DNA of 64,000 bases. It comes from Areca catechu. Its lineage: Eukaryota > Streptophyta > Magnoliopsida > Arecales > Arecaceae. Every line of letters begins with the position of its first letter. The stretch's first letter is position 1. Shown one piece after another: positions 11,015 to 23,341 of the stretch. The stretch covers positions 125,222,112 through 125,286,111 of the forward strand of contig CM038047.1 in NCBI GenBank assembly GCA_021397845.1, given 5' to 3'. Under the pieces are notes generated by a model. That model was not told the DNA's origin. It saw only the letters and a program-made list of their open reading frames with translations, and ran no database searches. The position numbers were made by a program, and so were the translations under genes.

Positions 11015-11995
11015 GTTTAGTATTAGAGCAGGTTTAGGATAGTTTTCTATTTGCTTTGCATTATCAAACCCTAATTCAGCATTCTATCCACTGCATTAGA
11101 TGTCTAGGTTTTATTTGATTTTAGCATCCTAAGCACTTTATTTTTTTATGAAACTTGCATTGCACGTCCTATGTTCTATCCTAGTAATTATGATAATTTT
11201 TAATTATTTTTATAGAAAACTTAAAGTCCTAAAAGTCAGCATCATAGGAACCCTAACAGAATCCTAAAAATCTCTATAGCAGTCCAAATCCCCTAATATT
11301 TGCATCATCATTTGATTTTTTTTCTGCATAAAATTTGGTAGGTAGAATCATCACCGTCCATCCTCTGTTCTAGAATTTTATTGGTTTTTCTTTGCATCAA
11401 AATCTATGTCAAATTCTGCATCGGTTGAAACCCTAATATCTTGAATTCTGCTATTTTTGCATTTTGACTCAACCTAACCTATTCAACTTCCAAACACCCC
11501 AATCCCAAGCCAAATTTTGTTTGCTAACCCCAGTAAACTTAAACTTAACTTGACATCTCATAAATTAATTAAAAACTATTTTATTTTTTGATTGTTTTAG
11601 ATTGCATCAGGACCAATGAATGTTCATCATCTTTTAATCTAATCTTTAGGGTATTCAATATAAAATCAGGGCAGGAGATCATAGCCTATCCTGGGCCCAA
11701 AACAACCATCCAGAATTTTCACCCAAGCCTTAATTAAAATTAATTAGACTTAATTTGCCCTAGTGGGCAGGTAATACCCAACAGGTCGGGTCCAAACCGT
11801 GTGGGCCAACTAGTGCATTTAATCCTTTAGCTATTACTGAAAGCTGGTGTCTAAGGCTGGGGGTCCAGAGTCAAACGACCTAAGTGGACTGGTAGTTTAT
11901 AATTAGGATCCTGTGACAAGCAGGGGAAGCCTCCCACCACCCCACCCCCTACCTGGCTAGTGGAAGGATTAGCTGCTGGGTTCAGTGTAAGTTGA
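11015..11995 (+). promoter_or_regulatory. Leader of C, first part, with decayed primer-binding site
   Basis: Starts with TAGTATTAGAGC at 11018-11029, two transitions away from the initiator tRNA-Met site seen in A, B, E and I. It contains the conserved leader block at about 11744-11793, where the stem-loop is damaged by a small deletion. It stops at GTTGA (11991-11995), the target duplication of B; the remaining 114 bp before gag follow at 18275. Confidence 0.75.
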
Positions 11996-13447
11996 TGGTG
12001 GGGACACCGGAGGCACCAGAATAAGACAAAGGCTTTTCAACCCTCTATGGATTGATCAATAATTTATGAGTTGATATGTAATAAGGGCATAGCCCATCTG
12101 AGTCCATTTTAGTTATTATTTGAGTCTTTTGAGTTGTTATTTCAGTTCTGTACTAGTCAGCTCATGTTGAGCTAGTTCAGTCCAATGCTAGTCAGCTTAT
12201 GTTGAGCAAATTTTATTTTTTTGAGTCCTATCCTAGCATACTGAAGACTCAAGACCACATCATACAAGTGAAGACCAAGTCCAACTAGATTGAAGACATG
12301 GAAGTTTAGCCCATGTCCAGCCCAGCTTGAAGATTTGAAGACCATAGGAGGAAAATCAGAAACCTTGATTCCTTCCAGATGCCCTCCAGATGCCCAGATT
12401 CCCTTCCAGATGCCAAAGTATATTCATAGACCAAGGCATCCATGATTTTAGAGGTCCATCTGCATCCTAGCCTAAAGAAATCAAGCCCAGGTGCCAAGCC
12501 CATGCCCCTAAGAAGCAAGATCCAAGGAATATTCCTGCAACCTGGCTACTAGGCCACCCCAGCTTCCAAAGGCCCAAGCCCATGCACCCAAGCCCCTTTG
12601 GGCTGGCCTCTTGATGCTCCTAGAAGCCCAACATGCCCCCCTAGGCATCCTTGGAGTGTTGACCAAGTTAAGAGAATTTTTAGGGATTTTTTTTACCTAA
12701 TGTTTCCTTATTTTCTAGCTAGGGTTTGAGAGGGAAAAGGATTCCTATGTAAAGTCTAATGTACCCTTACTTGGGGCCCAAGGTTAAGGATCTATTTAAG
12801 GGACCCTAGCCTCTTGTATGAAACTAGATTTTGATATGAAATAAACCTTGAGTTCTTAAATTGTTTTGTGTGATTACCCTGCTGTGTGCATAAAGGGGTT
12901 TGAGAGTTCTTCTTCTCAGTGTTTGCAACAATCTTCCTGCCGCCAACCATCCTTTCAGCCCCCACCAAAACTTTCTTCTCTTTACCATTTTTCTTTATTT
13001 TCTTGATCTTCTTTGAGTTTTCTAACCCCTGATAGGTCATTTGTGGGTCCCCGAGTTCCTACGAATCCAACGACTCCAGCCAAGCCTCAATCGGACCATT
13101 GAGCAGAAAGCCGGGTATCCACGGGTCTTTGGCTTGATTTTCCAGGCTGCATCCATCGAGGAATAAGAGATCCCTTCCCTGCAATCTTCACCGGGCACTT
13201 CAGACATTGTCAGGTACACCCCCTCTACCTCCAGTCTTTATATTGTAGGAGAACTTTCCCTAATCGAGGCTTCTCAGCCTCGGCGATCCATCTTTAGTGC
13301 TTTTCTAGGTTCTAATCTGCATGCTTAGCTTCCAAAATTCATACAAAATCTCCTACAATTAATTTTGATATGAAATTAAGGAATTAATCATCTAACCCCA
13401 CATATAAGACATACAAAAAGAATTGCATGCATATTAGTCCCGCATCA
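11996..13447 (+). repeat. 5' LTR of B
   Basis: Begins TGGTGGGGACACCGG and ends TTAGTCCCGCATCA; start and end form an extended imperfect terminal inverted repeat (TGGTG-GGGAC against GTCCCGCATCA). A TATA-like CTATTTAAGG lies near 12792. Homologous to the LTRs of E, which have the same length within one base. Confidence 0.92.
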
Positions 13448-14332
13448 TTTGGTATCAGAGCTTAGATTAGGGCTTGTATTCTGGAATTTTTCTGTTCGTA
13501 TATGCTCTGTTATTTAAATTATTTCTCCCTGATAAAAATTTCAAAAATTCTAAAATATGTTTTGTTAGATTCATCATAATTCACAGTAATTTTTTGAATT
13601 TTTTTAGATTTCATTTCAGCCTGTGAATTTTATGCAAGCCGAAATACAGCCTATAAAGTTTCGGCTCTATTTTTTTCAGCAAGACAAGTTTGGAAGTTTT
13701 AGGGTTTTGTTTAGCATTTTTGCATATCTTTTAATTTTAGTATATTTCCTGCATATTAGGCCATAATTTACAAGGTTTCTTCTATTTAAGAAAATACTAA
13801 AATAAAAAGAAAATTATATATTCTCCAAAAATACCAAAGAAACATCTAAACCCTAATTTGCATCCTCATCTGCCTGCCATCATTGCATAATTTACTTTTA
13901 AGGGCACTTTTGCTATATCAGATGGGGGGAGGATTTGATCACCTCTCCTTAGCCCAAAACCACATCCCTTGCATTCATTCCCAAGCCTTAACCTAAAATT
14001 AACTAGACTTAATTTGCCTTAGTGGGCTAGGGACACCAACTGGTCGGGTCTGGGCTAGTGTTAGATCATCGTGTCAAGTTAACTTGTGTGTGCCTTGTGC
14101 TCAGTGTCTAGAATGGTGGTTTAGGGATTCAATCCCGAAGGACTTATGTGCTGGTCCGCCTACCTAGCCAATCTCTAATTGGTGTCTAGGATTGGCAATC
14201 AGGGACTTAACACTCCCCTTACACCTGCCTGGCTGAGTACAGGGTTACTATAGGCTAGTTTGCCACCCTGATTGAGCCCTTAGTTTTGGACTCTAGGTCT
14301 AGTTAGTTGTAGTCAGTTTGATCGAGTCTTGC
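13448..14332 (+). promoter_or_regulatory. Leader of B with primer-binding site and two stem-loops
   Basis: Primer-binding site TGGTATCAGAGC at 13450-13461, two bases after the LTR, fits initiator tRNA-Met. Stem-loop 1 is at 14017-14032 (CCTTAG-TGGG-CTAGGG, one G-U pair). Stem-loop 2 is at 14168-14182 (CCAATCTCTAATTGG, five pairs). The sequence is collinear with the leader of E and with those of A and A2 on the other strand. Confidence 0.7.
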
Positions 14333-16180
14333 ATGAGCACTAGATCAGGGGTTTCATATCATCCACCATCTCCACTTTTGTCTGAATCCATGGATAAGCT
14401 AGAAGCCCAAATGAAAACCTTTGCTGAGCAGCTAACCCAATCCATGGCCCAAATAACTACCCAGTTGACTACCCAGTTAACTCAGTCTGGTACCCAAACC
14501 AATAATAGAATTGACCATCTTGCCAATTGGTTTGAACATATAGACAACCCTAGGAGAACCCAATACTCCGACCCATATAGGGAGTCCAATCCTAGGAGAA
14601 CCCAATACTCTGACCCATATAAGGAGCCCAACCCTAGGAGAACCCCTTACCATGATCCTTACCGTGAGGTTGAACCTAGGAGAGACCATCGCCATGACCT
14701 TTATTATTATACAAAACCTAGGAGGACCCCAAACTCTGATCCCCACCGTGAGGTTGAACCTAGGAGAGCCCATCGTCATGACCCATACTATGATACTGAA
14801 CCTAGGACGACCCCAAACCCTGATCCCTACCGAGAGGTTGAACCTAGGAGAGCCCATCGTCATGACTCATACTATGATACTGAACCTAGGAGGATCCCAA
14901 ACCCTGATTCATACCTTGAGACTGAACCTAGGAGAGCCCATCATCATGACCCAATCCCTAAGGTTAGTCCTAGAAGGACCAATCAGGATTTTGTAGACCA
15001 GGAAGATAGATCCTATTTACCCTCTCCCTATAAGCCTAGTATACCCACAACCTATAGATCTTATGACTCCAAATCCTCTAACTCTAGAATCTACGAACCC
15101 ATATCCCATGAGTCCAGTAGACCCAAGACCCATAGAGCTGAACCCAATACCTATGACCCCAGATCTTATAATCCCGTGAGCCATAGATCTGCACCCTTGT
15201 CCTATGAGCCTAGGGAGCCCATAACCTCTAGGTATCAGCCTTGTACTAGTCATGCTTCTCCTAGTCAACTTGAACCCCATAGGATTAGTATCCCTAAATA
15301 TGAACCCAGTAGTGAGCCACTACCCCTTAGATAACCTGTACCTACTAGGAGTAGTACCCATAATCAGAGACCAGAACCTAACCAATTTCTCGCTAGTCGA
15401 CCTTCTCCACCCATTCTTGAGATTCACAAGGCTTACATTAACACGGAAGTGTATGAAGCTGATATGAGCCTAGTGGATGAGTATGATGGAGAAGAGGAGA
15501 CACCTTTAGGAGACCTCGAATTAGCTGACCCAGTAGATACCCCGGTAGAAACCAACCCAGAGCTAGTTGACCTTGACCACATCCAACCTAAAGCTATAGT
15601 GGAAGAACAAATAGAGGAAGAGAACCTAGGTACTGCTGCTAGAGCCTTACCCGAGGAAACCATAGAGGAGAGCCAAATTATAGAGTCTAGTCCAAAAATA
15701 CAAGAACCAGAAGAATTTATTAAGGACCTGATCTCTTTGAATCAATACCTTCAAGATGAGCCCCCTCCTATAGTTTCCATTAAGGACCTCTTCCCCGAAA
15801 TTGGCAACCCATCCTTCCATTATGCAAACCCTATAAATATAGCTCAACCTCGTAAGATTAACCTCATTAGTATAGGATTAGTTCCTGACACCCCATTTTT
15901 TATCCTACTTTATCCAACTAACCCGGAACCTTTTTCTCTACCCTACCAAACTAATTCTGAACCCACTTCCAATTTCCTACCCTTTCCTGAGTTTTCTCAT
16001 GTATCTAAAACTATTAGGTTACATTTTGTTGTGGCTACTAGGTTGCAAGGATCCATAGAGCCCATCCCATTTGCTACCTACTTTTAGCAGACCCTCTAGC
16101 ACCTATTAGGAGTTACTAGCAAATTTTCTTCTGCATGTCATCCATCAACCATGACTCATGCCCCCATGCCCAAGTGGTAG
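14333..16180 (+). pseudogene. Gag-like ORF of B: 14-residue repeats, acidic segment, degenerate integrase core
   Basis: Start ATG 14333 (MSTRSGVSYHPP). One frame runs to TAG 16178-16180 with stops at 15332-15334 and, from tryptophan codons, at 16085-16087 and 16097-16099. Order: glutamine/threonine-rich N-terminus; about ten 14-residue units alternating EPRRAHRHDPYYDT and EPRRTPNPDPYREV types (14550-14970); Ser/Pro/Tyr-rich stretch; acidic segment with VYEADMSLVDEY; integrase-core remnant from about 15968 (NFLPFPEFSHVSK, then PFATYF). Capsid domain, CCHC and protease are absent. E has CAA where B has the TAA at 15332. Overlapping open frames on both strands are by-products of the 42-bp repeat. 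Confidence 0.8.
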
Positions 16181-16335
16181 TTAAGACCTAATAAACCTTT
16201 TTAGTGGAGTCTATTAGGTGTTAGTGTGAGTCCTTTGCATCATCTTGTTAGGAGTCTGCATGTGCCTAGCATGTTCACCACCTACACTAATCTTAAAATA
16301 TCTGGCTAATTCTCGAAGATGGATCAAAGAACTTG

Positions 16336-16822
16336 ATGTAGTGGATTCTATCTTGGTTAGGCTTAGGCCTAAAAGAAGTTTCATGCTCGCAGAGCCGGAC
16401 CTTTAAAAGTGATAGAGAAGGTTGGATCAAATGCCTAGGTGTTAGACTTGCCTTCGGATTTGGGCATTAGTTCTACCTTCAATATTACAGACCTGGTTGA
16501 GTATAGGGAACCAGTAGCGATACCTAGTGAGGCCTTTGGACCTATTCCTTTTCATTGTGAGTGACCCTAACCCAGAGTGTCCACTAACAAATTGGCTTGA
16601 GAGAGGAGAACGGATCGAGCGTATCCTGGATGATCAAGCCATCACGACTCGGTGCCATAACTATCAATGCTTCCTGGTCTGATGGCAAGGCCAACCAGAG
16701 TCGGACGATTCATGAATTTCTCGAGAAGACTTGCAACGCCTCAACCCAGACCTTCTAGAGAGATATGTGAGCCAGTCTGATCTTCACTCGATAGGGTCGA
16801 GTTCCTCTTACCCCGGGAGAAT
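16336..16822 (+). pseudogene. Integrase C-terminus and chromodomain remnant of B, and PPT
   Basis: Recognisable pieces are VRLRPKR, KVIEKVGSNA, LPSDLGISSTFNITDLVEYREP and a chromodomain broken by stops and frameshifts. It ends in CCCCGGGAGAAT (16811-16822), the polypurine tract next to the 3' LTR. The stretch 16181-16335 between gag and this remnant shows nothing else recognisable. Confidence 0.75.
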
Positions 16823-18274
16823 TGGTGGGGACACCGGAGGCACCAGAATAAGAAAAAGGCTTTTCAACCCTCTGTGGATTGATCAATAATTTATGAGTTC
16901 ATCTGTAATAAGGGCTTAGCCCATCTGAGTCCATTTTAGTTGTTATTTGAGTCTTTTGAGCTGTTATTTTAGTTATGTACTAGTCAGCTCATGTTGAGCT
17001 AGTTCAGTCCACTGCTAGTCAGCTCATGTTGAGCTAATTTTATTTTTTTGAGTCCTGTCCAAGCATACTGAAGACTCAAGACCACATCATACAAGTGAAG
17101 ACCAAGTCCAACCAGATTGAAGACATGGAAGTTTAGCCCAAGTCCAACCCAGCTTGAAGATTTGAAGACCCCAGGAGGAAAATCAGAAACCCTGATTCCT
17201 TGCAGATGCCCTCCAGATGCCTAGATTCCCTTCTAGATGCCAAAGTATATTCATAGACCAAGGCATCCATGATTTTAGAGGTCCATCTGCATCCTTGCCC
17301 AAAGAAATCAAGCCCAGGTGCCAAGCCCAAGCCTCTTAGAAGCAAGATACCAAGGAATATTCCTGCTACCTGGCTACCAGGCCACCCCAGCTTCCAAAGG
17401 CCCAAGCCCATGTGCCCAAGCCCCTTTGGACCGGCCTCTTGATGTTCTTAGAAGCCCAACACACCCCCTAGGCATCCTTGGAGTGTTGACCAAGTCAAGA
17501 AAATTTTTAGGAATTTTTTCTGCCTAATGTTTCCTTATTTTCTAGCTAGGGTTTGAGAGGGAAAAGGATTCCTATGTAAAGTCTAATGTACCCTTACTTG
17601 GGGCCCATGGTTAAAGGTCTATTTAAGGGACCCTAGCCTGTTGTATGAAACTAGATTTTGATATGAAATAAACCTTGAGTTCTTATATTGCTTTGTGTGA
17701 TTATCCTGCTGTGTGCATAAAGGGGTTTGAGAGTTCTTCTTCCCAATGTTTGCAACCATCTTCCTGGCGCCAACCATCCTTCCAGCCCCCTCCAAAACTT
17801 TCTTCTCTTTGCTGTTTTCCTTTATTTTCTTGATCTCCTTTGAGTTTTCTAACCCCTGATAGGTCGTTTGCAGGTCCCCGAGTTCCTACGAATCCAATAA
17901 CTCCAACCAAGCCTCAATCGGACCACCGAGCAGAAAGCCTGGTATCTGTGGGTCTTTGGTTCGATTTTCCAGGCCGCATCCATCGAGGAATGAGAGATCC
18001 CTTCACTGCGATCTTCACTGGGCACTTCAGACATTGTCAGGTACACCCCCTCTACCTCCAGTCTTTATATTGTAGGAGAACTTGCCCTAACCGAGGCTTC
18101 TCAATCCCGACGATCCTTCTTTAGTACTTTTCTAGGTTCTAATCTGCATGCTTGGCTTCAAAAATTCATACAAAATTCCCTACAACTAGTTTTGATATGA
18201 AATTTGGGAATTAATCACCTAACCCCACATCTAAAACATACAAAAGGAATTGCATGCATATTAGTCCCGTATCA
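16823..18274 (+). repeat. 3' LTR of B
   Basis: Begins TGGTGGGGACACCGG, ends CCCGTATCA (one change from the 5' copy), and is followed by GTTGA. Identical length to the 5' LTR, with scattered substitutions. Contained ORFs (17133-17411, 17840-18124) have counterparts in the other B and E LTRs by copying only. Confidence 0.92.
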
Positions 18275-18388
18275 GTTGAGCTGACCCATTCAGTTTTGAC
18301 TCTAGGTCTAGCAAGCCCTAGATTGTACTAACTTTTTTCTTTTGCATGCTTGGCTGCATCATTCCACTTTGATTGTTTGATTTATTGC

Positions 18389-20908
18389 ATGACCACTAGA
18401 TTAGGAACCCAATACCATAAGTCTACACCCCAACCCAACTCAACCATGGATCCTAATTTTGAGGCTTTCATAAATGCCATGAATGAATAGATGGTTGCCC
18501 AATTAACCACCCAGATCCACCAATCCAACATCCAAACCCAAAATCAGTTAGCTTAAATGGACCTCAAACATGATCAATCCCAAAATCAGCTTGTCCAGTT
18601 GACCACTCAACTCAACCAGATAACCCAAACAAATAACCAAACAACCACTAGGATCGACCAATTAACCACTAGATTAAACCAAGTAGAGAATCAACTAGAG
18701 ACTATAGAGAAAACCCAAGACTCCAATGCTGAACCTAATCCTGACCCATCCTGTTCCACCTCTCAAAACCCTAGGGGTTTCTTAAATCCAGATCAAGTTA
18801 TGGAACTCAACCTTAGGAGGACCCAAACCAAGGTTCAATTCATGGAACCCAATTCTAATAGAACCCAAACTCAGGAATCATACCAAGAGCCTAACCATAG
18901 GATAGTTCAACCTCAGGAAACATACCAAGAGCCCAACCATAGGGAAGTCCACAACCCTGACCCTATCCAAGACCCAAACCATAGAAGGCCCCAACATGAA
19001 GCCCATGATCGAGATGAAAGGGTCATGAGGAATATTAGGATAGAAACACCCACCTTTGATGGGAGTCTTGAACCAAAGGTCTATGTAGATTGGATAGGTG
19101 ATATGGATTATTATTTTGAATGGTATAAAATGAGTGAAGGGATGAAATATAAATTTGCCAAGATGAAGTTGATTCATCAAGCTAGATTACATTCGGCTAA
19201 TCTTCAGTGTACTAGGAGACAATGAGCCCTTCCACCCATAACTACTTGGCAAGAGATGAAATTGCAACTCAAAGAGAAATACCAACCAGAATCCTACAAT
19301 CAGCAGCTCTAATACCAATGGAACAAAATTCATCAAGGGAATAGATCAGTGTTAGATTATATTGCTGAATTTGATGAGTTTGGTATTAGGTGTAGTGTAA
19401 CCGAGTCCTTAGACCAAACCCTATCCAGGTTTAGAATTGGATTGCGTGAGGACATTAAAAGGGAACTATACATATGGGAGGTCCATGATTTGGAACAAGC
19501 CTATCAAATAGCTAGACATTATGAATAATTCCAAAGAGGACCTACCTATCAAAAATCTAAACCTGTTAGGAACAATACCCAATTTCCAAGATCAAACCCA
19601 AACCAGGTATACCAGGGTAGACCAAATCCTAACCCCAACCCAGGTCGATTTAACTCCAGCCTAGTTAGGCCAAACCATAACCCAGTCCGACCCAACCCTA
19701 ATCCAATCCGATTCAATCCCAACCCAAACCATCCCAACCCTAACCCATCTCGACCTAACTCGAGTCCGAGTCCATCTAGTGCAAGTAATTCTGTACCTAC
19801 TAGAATCAACAAGGGTAAGGCACCCATGTCTCAGAAAGCCCCAAGCCCCAGCCCCAATGCCTGTTTTAGATGTAATAAGGTAGGTCACTATGCTAGTCAA
19901 TGTCCCACCAGGTCATTACACATAGGGAAGCTTGAAGAACAAGAGACTGAAGCCAATGTCGATGACCTAGAAGAAGAAGTTTATGAGGCTGAACCAGACT
20001 TGATAAAGGAATATGAAGGAGATAAAGAGGAATTTGATCAAGTAGGGGTGGTTAGATGTATTTTAACCCAAACCCAACCTGAGGAAGATTGGTGCAGGAC
20101 TAGCATCCTACAGACTTTTGTTAAGTATGGGAATAAAGTATGTAAGATTATAATTGATAGTGGTAGTTGTGTCAATGCCATTGCTACTGAGACAGCTAAA
20201 TCTTTAGGCTTGACCCTAGTTCCACACCCTGACCCCTATAAAGTATCATGGATAGATTCCACCTCTATACCAATCAAGTCTAGGTGCCAAATCCTAATTA
20301 AATTGCAACCATATGAAGAAGAGATTTGGTGTGATGTCCTTCCCATGAAGGTTAGTAGTGTCATTCTAGGTCGACCATGGCTATATGATCATGATGCTGT
20401 CTTATCTGGTTGAACCAATATCTATACATTTCATCGTCTTTGGAAAATGTTTGTGATTTACCCCAGTCAGCCTAGGAATTTAAGAAATTCTAGTAGCCTT
20501 AGAGCAAAACCAAGAGTAAATCTAATTAAGGCTAAAGAATTAGAGGTAGACCCTTCTGAACCCAGTAAGGAGGTCATGAGAATTGATCCTGAACCCACTT
20601 TAATAATTGAAGAATTAAGTAAGCCAGGATCAAACTTTATGGGAGAAACTGAGAAATTACAAGAGTTGTTCATAGAGGAAGCCCAGGATCAAATCCCTAA
20701 AGAACAATCAAAACAAATAGGTATATGTAATGAAACAACATCTGAATGTAAGTCCATAGACTCAATCTATATGCTTGTACCTACACTAGCCTCTGCACAG
20801 CATATGCATCAAGAAATTAGTCAAGAGTTGAACATAATTAATGAACTAAATAACAACTTGCTAATTCCCAAAAGAATGATGAAGAATTTTCTGCAGAGGA
20901 ATATGTGA
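18389..20908 (+). pseudogene. gag-protease ORF of C
   Basis: Starts at ATG 18389 (MTTRLGTQYHKS) and stays in one frame to TGA 20906-20908, with internal stops near 18488, 18554, 19223, 19310, 19527 and 20411. Order: Gln/Thr-rich N-terminus; capsid domain from about 19040 (TFDGSLEPKVYVDWIGDMDY); Pro/Asn-rich repeats (19600-19760); CCHC CFRCNKVGHYASQC at about 19860; acidic EEVYEAEPDLIKEYEGD; protease active site DSGSCVNAI near 20155 and LGRPWLYDHDA near 20370. After about 20780 the frame passes into integrase C-terminal sequence (AQHMHQEISQ), the scar of a large RT-RNase H-integrase deletion. Most stops fit C-to-T decay of CAA, CAG or CGA. Confidence 0.85.
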
Positions 20909-21350
20909 CTGTTTAAGAATTTTCTGCTCACAAAGCTGGCCCATCCGAAATAATGAATAGTAGTGGACCCAATGCCATGGCCTGAGATATCACCTGATTT
21001 AGGTATTAGCTTCACCTTCATCATCTCAGACTTTGTGAAGTCTAGGGAGCCAGTTGTGATACCGAGCGAGCCTCTTGAGCCACTCCCGTTCTTTGAGGGA
21101 GAACCCACCCCAGAGCGACCACATATAATTTGGCCTTATGGTGAGGTAAAGATTAAAAGAGCTCTGGATGATCAAGCTATCGGTACCTAGGATAGAGATT
21201 GTCAGCGAGATTTGGTTCGGTGGCAAGGTCAGCCAGAATCTGAGGACTTGTGGAATGCTGGTGCGGATCTGCAGTGCCTCAACCCAGACCCTCCTTGAGC
21301 CAAATTGACCCATACTCGATGGGGTCGAGTTCCTCCCGCACCTGGAGAAT
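20909..21350 (+). pseudogene. Integrase C-terminus and chromodomain of C, and PPT
   Basis: Continues from the deletion scar: DLGISFTFIISDFVKSREPVV, then a chromodomain (IKRALDDQAI, DLVRWQGQPESEDLW). Several stops and frameshifts. It ends GCACCTGGAGAAT just before the 3' LTR, as in the other elements. Confidence 0.75.
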
Positions 21351-22921
21351 TGGTGGGACACCAGGTTTAGACACAGATCCTTGGATCCCATATGGTTTAC
21401 TTAATCAGGTGTCAAAGTTTTGAAAATTTTGTAATCAATTAAGATTGAGTCATGTAATAAGTTGAGGTTAGTTGATTTGTTTCAACCCTCAACCTAGTCA
21501 GTATTTTGAGTCCTGTACATCAATTATGAGTCACGTATGAGCCCAATTTTTGTACAAGAAAGGAGGTCACCCTATTTTGGAGTTCCACTAGGCCACATCC
21601 AGGAGTCAGAGACCACTACATCAATCCATTGGATCATGGGTGACAACTTAGGATCTAAGATGCTTCCAGAAATCATGATTCTTTGCAGATTCCTCTAGAT
21701 GCCCAGATTCCAGTCCAAATGCTAGAGCATATTCCCAAACCAGGGCATCCATGATTCCAAAGGTCCCTCTACATCTTAGCCCAAAGAAATCAAGTTCAAG
21801 TGCCAAGCCCAAGCCCAAAAGAAGCAAGATTCTATGGAATATTTTTGCTACTAGGCTACCAGGCCACCTAAGCTTCCAGAGGCTCAAACCCATGCACCCA
21901 AGCCCCTTTAGGCCGGCCCCTTGCTACCCCTAGAAGCCCACATGCCCTATTAAACATCCTTGAAGTGTTGACCAAGTCCAAAAGGTGTCCTTGGGTAGAA
22001 TAGTCAAAGCATGAAGGAAAAAGGAGAAGACTAGGTCAATTCCTAACCTAATGGGGATTCGTTTTTCTAACCTAGCTAGTAAAGGACTTGTATTCCAATA
22101 TGGAAGAGGACTTGTAACCCAAGTGTAACCATGGTTAGTGAGGGCATGGGAACTCTATAAATACCCCTTCCCTTCCCCTCTCGTAATCAACTTTTATTCA
22201 TGATATCAAAACCCTGGTGAATTTATTTTGAGCTTGCGAGATTGCGAGCTTGTGTTATTTTGTTTTTTTTGGTTCTTTGGTTTGTGTTTGTATTTCCTTG
22301 CTGCCCTAGCATCCTTCCACGCCATAACTCACTGCCATCCAAGTCTTCACATGTCCAAGAAGGAGTGCCCTAGGCCACCAAGCAAGGAGATCTTCATCAA
22401 GCTTCAAGCCACCCTGCTTTTAAACCCTAACCTGATTCTTTCTAAACCTAGTCCCCTTTCTTTTTCTTACTTGCTATTTTGATTGACCCATGAAATTTTG
22501 CAGGATCCTCGAGGTGTTTCACCTCCCCATAGAAGGCTTTCCTTGCATCCATAACCATACAAATCAGCCATCTAATCAAGGGAACCGAACTTCATCATCC
22601 AGACTCCAATCAGAGTGCTGTGTGATCTCTTCATCGGAAGTCCTTCAAATCACTGATTAGTAACATCCTTCCCTTCTTTTAATTTCTGATTTGATGAAGA
22701 TAAGCTATCATAATCTGATAGTTTCTCAATTCTCGGGTCCTAGAATTTATTATTTTGCATGAGTTTGCCTACGATACGATGATTCTATGCATTGCTCTTC
22801 TTCTTGCTAGTTCTTACTTTTATTTGGAAATTTAGCTTACAAACTAAATTATAAAAATTATAAAAAAACTATTTTACTATTTTTCCTGTATGTTTAGCAA
22901 TCTTAGAGTCATCTCACATCA
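21351..22921 (+). repeat. 3' LTR of C
   Basis: Begins TGGTGGGACACCAGG, ends CTCACATCA and abuts TACAC. TATA core at 22155-22165. It matches 9475-11014 with more differences and small indels than the LTR pairs of A2 or A, so C looks older than they do. Confidence 0.9.
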
Positions 22922-23341
22922 TACACCCAGTTCCTCACCTAAGCCCCTATAAGGTATCTTGGATAGATTCCACCTTTATACCCATTAAATCTAGATGCCA
23001 AGTTCAATTCCAGCTTCAGTCATACCAAAATAGAGTGTGGTGTAATGTTGTGCCCATGGGGGTAAGTAGTATCATCTTAGGATGGCCATGGCTTTATGAT
23101 CATGATGCCACTCTTTATGGCCAAACTAATGCTTGCATGTTTACTTTCGATGGGAAGAAGATCACCATAAATCCCATCCCACCTCAAGAATTAATTAAGA
23201 GAGGGTCTAGCTCACTTAAGGAGAAAAGGTCTGGAGTTAACATAATCACTGCAAAAGAGCTAGAGAAAGAGATATCTGAGGGCACTACTGTTTGGATGTT
23301 AGCTATAAAAGAAGTATCTGATCCTGTTGATAAAGAGTACC
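22922..23341 (+). pseudogene. Protease remainder and linker of D
   Basis: Picks up after the TACAC duplication: PVPHLSPYKVSWIDSTF, VWCNVVPMGVSSIILGWPWLYDHDATLYG, then a lysine/glutamate-rich linker (INPIPPQELIKR, VNIITAKELEKEI). It is open from 23035 to the E junction. The N-terminal half with the DSG site is at 9400-9474. Interrupted by E at GTACC (23337-23341). Confidence 0.85.

Larger units (their letters stand above)
11996..18274 (+). mobile_element. Non-autonomous chromovirus B
   Basis: Complete plus-strand element in the leader of C with GTTGA at 11991-11995 and 18275-18279. The LTRs, 11996-13447 and 16823-18274, are both 1452 bp. Inside are primer-binding site, leader, a gag-like ORF rich in 14-residue repeats, and a decayed integrase C-terminus and chromodomain. 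It lacks capsid domain, zinc knuckle, protease and polymerase. E is a close relative. Confidence 0.94.
9475..22921 (+). mobile_element. Chromovirus C, gag-protease deletion derivative, split by B
   Basis: Plus-strand element between TACAC duplications (9470-9474, 22922-22926). LTRs are 9475-11014 and 21351-22921. The internal part is leader (11015-11995 and 18275-18388), gag-protease (18389 onward) and a short integrase C-terminus plus chromodomain. RT, RNase H and the integrase core are deleted. Element B interrupts the leader. C keeps the zinc knuckle and protease that A, B, E and G lack. Confidence 0.93.

Noticed and set aside
13450..13461. tRNA-like sequence (gctctgatacca and its complement at many places)
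   Set aside because: It is only the 12-base primer-binding site; no cloverleaf or tRNA body surrounds it.
14477..14863. Antisense 128-codon repeat protein (and 25842-26267, 26271-26633)
   Set aside because: These are shadows of the 42-bp repeat in the gag-like ORFs of B and E. The sense frame has the gag start, acidic segment and integrase remnant; the antisense frames have none.
14652..14996. Second plus-strand repeat ORF overlapping gag of B (and 25972-26484 in E)
   Set aside because: A +2 frame reading of the same 42-bp repeat; no start context and no continuation outside the array.
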